Positions 56,773 to 64,000 of a stretch of DNA of 64,000 nt are shown one piece after another. Both the position numbers and the translations under genes were made by a program. The notes beneath the pieces are model-generated. The model saw only the letters and a program-made list of their open reading frames with translations. It had not been told where the DNA came from and made no database searches. Source of the stretch: Thiobacillus sp. (GTDB taxonomy: Bacteria > Pseudomonadota > Gammaproteobacteria > Burkholderiales > Thiobacillaceae); the NCBI GenBank assembly GCA_030680405.1, contig JAUXVT010000028.1, forward strand, positions 1 to 64,000. Reading direction: 5' to 3'. Position 1 is the first letter of the stretch, and the number at the start of each line of letters is the position of its first letter.

Positions 56773-57788
56773 GTGGTCTGCCTGAGCGTGAGCCAGCGCG
56801 CCCACGCCAGAATCAGGGCGGCCAACGCCAGCAGCCCCCAATACCCCTCACGCACCTGCCGGCGCTGCGCCGGACGGGACAGGGTCGGCTCGAACTGGTC
56901 GATAGCGCGGATCACGCGCGCGGCATCGTCGGCGCTGGCTATCGCAAAATGCTGTCCCTGACTGAGCCGCGCCAGATCGACCAGATCGGGCTGCGGATCA
57001 GGCTCGATTGGATTGGACCCAATGCGCGCGGCGCGCCCCGCCGCAAAGGGATCGCTGCCAAACTGCAGGGTGTGGATCGCCACCCCGGCCGGGCGCGCCA
57101 CTGCAAGCGATTCGGCGGGCGTCAGCGTGCCGGCGTTGTTGTCGGCGCCGTCGCTCACCAGGATGATGGCCGGGCGCAGGCGGCGCGTAGCCACCTGCTT
57201 CAGCGCCATGCCGAGGGCGTCGCCCAGTGCGGTATCGGGGCCCGCCATACCGACCTGAAGCCGCTGGATCTGGGCGATGGCGTGGGCACGGTCGAAGGTC
57301 GGCGGGGTCAGCGTCACCACCTCGCTGCCGAACACGATGACGCCAAAGCGATCGCCGGGACGGCCGTCGATGAAGCGGCTCAGCGTGTCTTTCAATACCG
57401 TCATGCGTTCGACCTCGCGCTCGCCCTGCCGAAAATCGCGGATGCTCATGGTGAGCGAGGTATCGATCAGCAGCACCATGTCGCGCCCCTCGGGGGGCGG
57501 CGTGATCCAGTCGCCAACCTGGCGCGGCTGCGCCAGTGCCAGCACCAGCAAAGCAAACGCGAGCCCGCGCAACAGGACCGGACGACGCAGGCTGGGCGCG
57601 GACAGGTGATCCACCGCCGCCAGTGGCAGGGCCGGGTGGTTGAGCACCACGCCCGGCGCTTCGCCGCCCTGAATTTCACCCGACGCACGTCGCCAGGCCA
57701 GCCAGCCCCAGCCCGCTACCGGCAGCAGCAGGAATAGCCAGAGCGGCTGCGCCAGTTCAAACCCGAGCGGCAACCCCCACTCAGACAT
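56769..57788 (-). CDS. batA: BatA-like VWA membrane protein
   Basis: 339 residues from ATG 57788. Membrane helices at about 16-32, 75-90 and near the C-terminus flank a VWA domain. The MIDAS reads DTSLT in LLIDTSLTMSIRD, a DxSxT variant of DxSxS, and the later metal-site segments (GPDTALGDALGMAL, LVSDGADNN) are intact. It is predicted to bind partners in the membrane. It overlaps the DUF4381 gene by 8 bases. Confidence 0.85.
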   Translation of the reverse strand: MSEWGLPLGFELAQPLWLFLLLPVAGWGWLAWRRASGEIQGGEAPGVVLNHPALPLAAVDHLSAPSLRRPVLLRGLAFALLVLALAQPRQVGDWITPPPEGRDMVLLIDTSLTMSIRDFRQGEREVERMTVLKDTLSRFIDGRPGDRFGVIVFGSEVVTLTPPTFDRAHAIAQIQRLQVGMAGPDTALGDALGMALKQVATRRLRPAIILVSDGADNNAGTLTPAESLAVARPAGVAIHTLQFGSDPFAAGRAARIGSNPIEPDPQPDLVDLARLSQGQHFAIASADDAARVIRAIDQFEPTLSRPAQRRQVREGYWGLLALAALILAWARWLTLRQTT

Positions 57789-58209
57789 GGCGTTCCCAAC
57801 GGCGCGCGGTTTCGCACAGCGCCGCCAACGCATCGAAGCCATCGGGCTGCGGCGGTGCAAAGCGCAGCTGGGCCAGGGCATTCGCCCAGTCCGTCCAGAC
57901 GGACGGGTCGAGGCCGGGCGGGCAGCTTGCCGCGTCCACCCGCGCCAGCCGGAATCGCGCGCGCGCCCAAGTATCGAGCCGCGCTGTCAGCATTGGCAAC
58001 GAATCCTGCCGCTGCGCCAGCGCGGCGGCAATGCTGCGCAAGCTGCGTGCCGGGCGGCGCCGATGCCACAGCCAGGCAGCCAGTGCGACGCCCGCCGCAC
58101 CCGCCAGCACCGCTGCCAGCGCCCACAGCGGCAGGCCGCCGCCTGCCGCCACGACTTCAGGCGCGGCCGGCACGATGATGTCGGCCAGTTCGTTGCGCGG
58201 GTCAGCCAT
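57781..58209 (-). CDS. DUF4381 membrane protein
   Basis: 142 residues with one membrane helix (about 27-47, LWALAAVLAGAAGVALAAWLW) and a cytoplasmic helical domain with RSLRSIAAALAQRQ and DTWARARFRLARVD. DUF4381 proteins occur only in MoxR/VWA operons. The function is unknown; the position between DUF58 and batA is typical. Overlaps both neighbours by 8 bases. Confidence 0.85.
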   Translation of the reverse strand: MADPRNELADIIVPAAPEVVAAGGGLPLWALAAVLAGAAGVALAAWLWHRRRPARSLRSIAAALAQRQDSLPMLTARLDTWARARFRLARVDAASCPPGLDPSVWTDWANALAQLRFAPPQPDGFDALAALCETARRWERHV

Positions 58210-59182
58210 TTACAAGTAGTACGACCAGATCGTCGGCCTCGCTACCCACCACCCGATGCCGCACCCCGGCGCGGGACAAGCTGGCTGCCTGCGCGTCGAG
58301 GCGGCGGGCAAATGCCGCCTGGCAGGCGCTGCGCACCGAAGCCTGCGCAGTGTCCAGCCACACGCCCTGCCCGCTCGCCATGTCGTGGAAACGCACCAGC
58401 CCCAGATCCGGCAGGGCGCGCTCGGCGGCGTCGACAATCCGGATCGCCCACACATCGAGACGCGCGGCCAGCCGCGCCAGCTGCGGCTCGTGTTCGGCCG
58501 TGAGCCAGCTGAAATCGCTGATCAGCACCAGCCGCGCGCTGCGCGGCAGGCTCGCTTCCAGGGCGGCAAGGCGGTCGGCATGGTGCAGGGACTCGGTCGA
58601 CGCCGGGTCGGTGAGCGGTGGGCACGGCGTCGAAGCCTGCTCGATCAGCGCAAGCGCCGCCAGCCGGCCATGGCGCGGGGGCACGTCCTGATCCTGCGCA
58701 TCCCACAGCGTGGCGCCGATCACACTGTTGTGTCCCGTGGCGGCGAATGCCAGCACCGCGGCCACTCGCGCGGCCTGGGCGACCTTGAGCCGGCGGCGCG
58801 TGCCGAAGCGCATCGCCGCGCCGCGATCGACCACCAGATGCACCATCGGCTGGCGCTCCTCACGGTAGATTTTCAGGTGCGGGCGACCGGTGCGGGCGGT
58901 AGTGCGCCAATCCATGTCGCGGATATCGTCGCCCAGGCTGTACGGGCGCGATTCCTCGAAATCCAGCCCGCGCCCCAGCCAGCGCGACGCCCAGTCGCCG
59001 GCATGGTGGTCGTGCACCTCGCGCACCGGCAGCGCCGCCAGCAGGCTGGCCTGCGCCGCCAGCGCGGCGAGGTCAGCCGCCGCGATCAGCGGCGCGTCGA
59101 CCGCAGCATCCAGCCTGTCTGGCTGCGCACGCAAACGCGCAAACGGCTTGAGCCATGCCCAATTCACGGCGCGGGCCCGCAT
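58202..59182 (-). CDS. DUF58 family protein
   Basis: 326 residues from ATG 59182 (a GTG one codon earlier is an alternative). The DUF58 core shows EESRPYSLGDDIRDMDWRTTARTGRPHLKIYREERQ split over several strands, then a VWA-like fold with VHLVVDRGAAMRFGTRR. No membrane helix. DUF58 proteins act together with MoxR ATPases and VWA proteins. The start overlaps the moxR stop. Confidence 0.88.
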   Translation of the reverse strand: MRARAVNWAWLKPFARLRAQPDRLDAAVDAPLIAAADLAALAAQASLLAALPVREVHDHHAGDWASRWLGRGLDFEESRPYSLGDDIRDMDWRTTARTGRPHLKIYREERQPMVHLVVDRGAAMRFGTRRRLKVAQAARVAAVLAFAATGHNSVIGATLWDAQDQDVPPRHGRLAALALIEQASTPCPPLTDPASTESLHHADRLAALEASLPRSARLVLISDFSWLTAEHEPQLARLAARLDVWAIRIVDAAERALPDLGLVRFHDMASGQGVWLDTAQASVRSACQAAFARRLDAQAASLSRAGVRHRVVGSEADDLVVLLVNG

Positions 59183-60138
59183 CACGGAGCGGGAACGGCC
59201 TCGAGTAGACCGGCGATGAAGGTGTCGCGACTAAGTTTCTGCAGCCGCGCCTCCAGACTCAGGGTGATGCGATGACGCAAACAATCGGCAGCCAGTTTGC
59301 GCACGTCGTCCGGCGTCACATAGTCGCTCCCGCGCAGATAGGCCGCGGCCGCCGACGTGCGCAACAGGGCGAGCGAGGCGCGCGGGCTGGCGCCCACTTC
59401 CACCGCCTGTGCCCAGTCCGCGCGCAATTCGCCGGGGACGCGGGTGGCGCGCACCAGCGCAACGATATAGCCTTCGACTTCATCCGACACATGCACCTGC
59501 CGCACCTCCTCGCGCGCCGCCAGCACGGTGGTAGTGTCGACCACCGCTGCCAGCGGCGCGCGCCCGGCGACGGCGGGATGCGCGCGGTCGCGCCGCAGGA
59601 TTTCCAGCTCTTCCGCATTGCTCGGGTAATCCAGCGCCACATGCAGCAGAAAGCGGTCGAGCTGCGCCTCCGGCAGCGGGTAGGTGCCCGCCTGTTCCAG
59701 CGGGTTCTGCGTGGCCATCACCATGAACAGCGGCGGCAGCATACGCGTCGTCCCGCCCACGGTGATCTGGTGTTCCTGCATCGCTTCCAGCAACGCCGCC
59801 TGCACCTTGGCGGGGGCGCGGTTGATTTCGTCGGCTAGGATGATTTCGTGGAACAGCGGCCCCTCGATGAACTCGAACTGACCCTCGTGATAAACATCGG
59901 TGCCGGTCAAATCGCCCGGCAGCAAATCCGGGGTGAACTGGATGCGGCGAAAACTGCCGTGGATGGCGGCGGCCAGCGTTTTCACCGCCGTCGTCTTGGC
60001 CAGCCCCGGCAGGCCCTCCACCAGCACATGGCCATCGGCCAGCAGGCCGATCACCAATCGGTCGAGCAGGACGGTCTGGCCGACGATGACGCGCGCCAGC
60101 GCCTGGCGCAGTTCGAGGATGTGGGCTTGATTCGACAT
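59182..60138 (-). CDS. moxR: MoxR-family AAA+ ATPase
   Basis: 318 residues from ATG 60138. Walker A GLPGLAKTT (about 43-51), Walker B ILADEINRAP (about 101-110), sensor 1 MATQNP and a C-terminal lid domain. MoxR proteins are chaperone-like ATPases that help assemble or insert metal into VWA-domain complexes. First gene of the moxR-DUF58-DUF4381-batA-batB/C-batD operon. The 97 bases upstream lead into a pseudogene. Confidence 0.93.
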   Translation of the reverse strand: MSNQAHILELRQALARVIVGQTVLLDRLVIGLLADGHVLVEGLPGLAKTTAVKTLAAAIHGSFRRIQFTPDLLPGDLTGTDVYHEGQFEFIEGPLFHEIILADEINRAPAKVQAALLEAMQEHQITVGGTTRMLPPLFMVMATQNPLEQAGTYPLPEAQLDRFLLHVALDYPSNAEELEILRRDRAHPAVAGRAPLAAVVDTTTVLAAREEVRQVHVSDEVEGYIVALVRATRVPGELRADWAQAVEVGASPRASLALLRTSAAAAYLRGSDYVTPDDVRKLAADCLRHRITLSLEARLQKLSRDTFIAGLLEAVPAP

Positions 60139-60235
60139 GGCAGTTCCAGTCGTTGATAAGAGGCGCACCTTATCGATACAGTCATGCAGCGGCAATGGTT
60201 GTTAAGGTCTAACTTGGTGTTTGATATTGCACTGG

Positions 60236-60666
60236 TCATTCATCCGCCATCGCGTCGCGCACGATCGGACAGCTTTCATCGCGCGCCCAGTTGAGACTGC
60301 CGGTGTGTGAGGACACGGCCGGAACCGTGCCGCTGGTAATGGCGGGCCAGCCTCCGTTCAGAATTGCGGTCCTGGCCCCGAAGTATTGCAAAATGAACCA
60401 TACACGCGCTGCTTCCGTCATCCGGCCGTCATCATAAACAACGGCGAGGGCGTCATGGGTCACCCCCGCGCTTGCCGATCTTGGACTCCCAATGGCTGAC
60501 GTTCTGCACTGTCTGCCTTGGCAGCAGCCTCCCAGTCTTATATGGGCACGCGCACCGCCCCAGTCGGATGATCGGCGTCAAATGCGGCAGGCTCTCGCAC
60601 ATCCAGCAGAATGAATGGCCCGATATGAAAGAGCGTTGAGAGTTCAATTACGGGATCGGTCTGCAT
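60236..60666 (-). pseudogene. Remnant of a two-domain rhodanese (thiosulfate sulfurtransferase)
   Basis: ATG 60666 has a GGAG ribosome-binding site and opens a rhodanese-like start (FILLDVREPAAFDADHPTGA). It stops at TAA 60538-60540 within RVPI-stop-DWEAAA. Similarity continues in other frames: NVSHWESKIGKRG, then THDALAVVYDDGRMTEAARV, FILQYFG and LNGGWPAI. The sequence then jumps to NWARDESCPIVRD, the usual C-terminal end of such proteins. So one stop codon, at least two frame changes and an internal deletion that removed the active-site cysteine are visible. This is a dead gene, next to a sulfur-oxidation region. Confidence 0.8.
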
Positions 60667-60768
60667 TACATACTCCAGGCACTGAAACAAAATTGACACA
60701 TCGGTATTTGCTCGCAAGGAACAGATTTAGCCGCATGACATGCCACAGGCATGTTTAGCCAGGCATGT

Positions 60769-61206
60769 TTAGCTTTTAGCTTTTTTGATGCTGCGCTTGT
60801 GGGTGTGCTTTCTATCCAATTTGGCATCCGTTTTCTTGGACAGCCCATCATCGCCAACAATATGATCTTGGGGGCCAACCTTCCCCGCGACGCTAAAGCT
60901 CAGCTCCACCTCGAATAGCTCACGGAAGAGCTCCCAGACTTTGGTCTTTGCCAACGCAAGAGCCTGCCTACCCTCTTCGGTAACCAGGTATACGCGGCGG
61001 CGGCGTCCTGCAACCCGCTCAATGGACGAGTTGATATATCCGCTCTTTTCCAAGCCATGGAGCAAGGGATAAAGGGTCCCCGGGCTGAGCTTGTAGCCGT
61101 GAAGCGCAAGCTCTTCGATGATGCCCAGGCCAAAGATGGGTTCATGCGCTGCGTGATGCAGTATGTGAAGCCGTATCAATCCGCCGAGCAGGTCGCGAAC
61201 AGCCAT
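60769..61206 (-). CDS. PadR-type transcriptional regulator
   Basis: 145 residues from ATG 61206; a longer frame upstream is a shadow of chrA. The winged helix shows IIEELALHGYKLSPGTLYPLLHGLEKSG and the wing RVAGRRRRVYLVTEEGRQAL, typical of PadR. The C-terminal part has a dimerisation helix and a lysine-rich tail. It lies 10 bases after the chrA gene on the same strand, so it probably controls chrA and itself. The inducer (chromate or another compound) is unknown. Confidence 0.88.
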   Translation of the reverse strand: MAVRDLLGGLIRLHILHHAAHEPIFGLGIIEELALHGYKLSPGTLYPLLHGLEKSGYINSSIERVAGRRRRVYLVTEEGRQALALAKTKVWELFRELFEVELSFSVAGKVGPQDHIVGDDGLSKKTDAKLDRKHTHKRSIKKAKS

Positions 61207-61216
61207 TACCCTGACC

Positions 61217-62428
61217 TCAGTGCCAGCCCAGGCCCGCCAGGGCAGCACACAGGATAACGACGAGCCAAGGTGGCGCTTTCCAGAATACGAGAAGCAGGAA
61301 CGCCCCGGCAGCCAGGACAAAATCGTTAACCGACAGGATGGCGCTGGTCCAGACCGGGTTATAGAAGGCTGCGAGCAACAGTCCCACAACCGAAGCATTA
61401 ATGCCGAGCATGGCGCGCTGCATGGCGGGGTGTCGCCGCGCCCCCTCCCAGAGTGGCAGCGCGCCGACGACGAGCAAAAAAGCCGGTAGAAAGATCGCAA
61501 TCAGCGCGATCACGCCTCCCAGCCAGCCGTTGGGGGTTTGTGTCGAAACTGCGCCCAAGTAGGCTGAAAACGTGAACAGGGGACCAGGCACCGCCTGGGC
61601 TGCACCATAGCCCGCCAGAAAAGCATCATTGCTTACCCAGCCCGCCGGGACCGCCTCTGCCTGCAGCAGCGGCAGCACCACATGTCCGCCACCAAAAACC
61701 AGGGCGCCGGCACGGAAGAAGCTGTCAAATAGCTGCCAGGCATAGCCGCCGTTTTGAGTTGCGATTGTCGGCAACAGAAACAGCAGTCCGCCGAAGGCCA
61801 GCAGTATGGCCACACCAACTCGCTTTCCATAGCGAACAGGATAGGGACTGTGAGGCAATGCCGCGTCCGGGCGTAACCACAATCAGCCTGCCAGCGCGCC
61901 CAGGGCAATAACGCCGACCTGACCGAACGCCCCCGGAATCAATGAAGCGCCCAATGCCGCCATCACGGCCAGACTGGCACGCTCCCGGTCAGGGCAGAGG
62001 CTTTTTCCCATCCCCCACAGCGCCTGGGCGACCACTGCCACCGCGACAACCTTTAGACCGTGCAGCCAGGCACCCTCGGCAAGTCCGCTGGCGTTGACGA
62101 GCACCAGTCCAAACAGCACCAGAGCGATAGCTGAAGGCAGGGTGAAACCCAACCATGAGGCAAGTGCGCCGGGCAGCCCACCTCGAAACAGGCCAATGGC
62201 AATACCTACCTGACTGCTCGCTGGCCCCGGAAGGAATTGGCAGAGTGCCACCAGGTCGGCGTAGGCGTGATCTGTCATCCATTTCCGACGTTCCACGAAC
62301 TCTTCCCTGAAATAGCCAAGATGCGCAATTGGTCCGCCAAAGCTAGTCAAGCCCAGTCTCAGGAAAATCAAAAAGAGGCCCAGCACAGTAGTAGGCTGCC
62401 CGGAGTCGGTTGTCGCAGCGGAAGGCAT
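61217..62428 (-). pseudogene. chrA: Chromate transporter ChrA gene interrupted by an in-frame TGA
   Basis: The first part (62428-61886) encodes a CHR domain: FLRLGLTSFGGPIAHLGYFR and the FLPGPASSQVGIAIG motif. It stops at TGA 61883-61885 after GALAG. Directly in the same frame a second CHR domain continues (FRAGALVFGGGHVVLPLLQ, QAVPGPLFTFSAYLG) to 61217. Together with the stop the frame has 404 codons, the length of normal bidomain ChrA. A nonsense mutation is the simplest view. A pair of short CHR proteins is possible if the second part restarts, but the contiguous frame argues against ancient separate genes. ChrA exports chromate. Confidence 0.8.
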
Positions 62429-62440
62429 CGCGTTAATTGA

Positions 62441-62480
62441 TCAAAATTTGATATCGAATTTAGATATCGTAGTTCGATTT
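62441..62480 (-). promoter_or_regulatory. Candidate operator/promoter of chrA-padR
   Basis: AT-rich DNA just before the chrA start. On the minus strand it holds two near-identical 13-base units, CGATATCTAAATT and CGATATCAAATTT, and the palindrome TCAAAATTTGA (62441-62451). The GATATC palindromes lie at 62450-62455 and 62463-62468. PadR dimers bind such AT-rich repeats near the -10 region; the link to this PadR is inference. Confidence 0.45.
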
Positions 62481-62535
62481 TAATGAGAGTGGAATAGTAC
62501 TATCCAACCAACGCTGGGGTGAAAGGGAGTACTCC

Positions 62536-64000
<1,465 letters not shown>

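Noticed and set aside
61883-61885. The in-frame TGA of chrA as a selenocysteine codon
   Set aside because: ChrA proteins have no known selenocysteine, the position is not a redox centre, and I saw no convincing SECIS-type stem immediately after it.

Overview
The window is GC-rich, densely coded chromosomal DNA. It most likely comes from a chemolithoautotrophic, sulfur-oxidising betaproteobacterium of the Thiobacillus type. This rests on the gene content: soxXYZAB, a rhodanese-tusA-dsrE2 set, a cytoplasmic SoeABC-type sulfite dehydrogenase, a HisZ next to purA, and the conserved orders hflX-hflK-hflC-hisZ-purA and ndk-rlmN-pilW-rodZ-ispG-hisS-yfgM-bamB-der. The species is an inference; no rRNA is present.

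Layout. 1-2.5 kb: 3' part of ycaO, then a visibly more AT-rich patch with a small membrane protein and a frameshifted DUF2971 gene. 2.5-11.6 kb: rlmB-rnr; a divergent tRNA-Leu(CAG) whose 3' tail is repeated three times; then the operon hflX-hflK-hflC-DUF2065-hisZ-purA, all on the minus strand. 11.7-15.4 kb: a GAF-GGDEF-EAL protein, a GalT-like nucleotidyltransferase, a perfect 24-bp inverted repeat and two small conserved hypothetical genes. 15.4-24.4 kb: the minus-strand housekeeping operon from ndk to der, with many 4-base start/stop overlaps. 24.5-32.5 kb: accA-tilS, bcp-slyD, roxA with a coupled DUF7931-like gene, a DUF455 protein and lptF-lptG. 32.5-37.9 kb: pepA-holC-hypothetical-valS.

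38-53.5 kb is the sulfur-metabolism region. It holds a FadL-like porin, dsrE2, tusA, a rhodanese, soeABC (sulfite to sulfate, quinone-linked), a TlpA-like thioredoxin with a degenerate hydrolase-like partner, moaC, bepA, and soxXYZAB (periplasmic thiosulfate oxidation without SoxCD). Without SoxCD, sulfane sulfur is expected to be handed to a cytoplasmic route. The rhodanese/TusA/DsrE2 carriers would feed that route, and SoeABC would oxidise the resulting sulfite. MoaC fits the molybdenum cofactor need of SoeA.

53.5-60.1 kb: a convergent moxR-DUF58-DUF4381-batA-batB/C-batD operon for envelope-associated VWA proteins. 60.2-62.5 kb is a second accessory patch with signs of decay: a wrecked two-domain rhodanese and a chromate transporter gene interrupted by an in-frame TGA, followed by a PadR-type regulator. 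62.5-64 kb: a DUF1415 gene and the 5' part of alaS. I saw no CRISPR array, insertion sequence, prophage or replication origin. No gene-free stretch longer than about 300 bases remains once the rhodanese remnant is counted.
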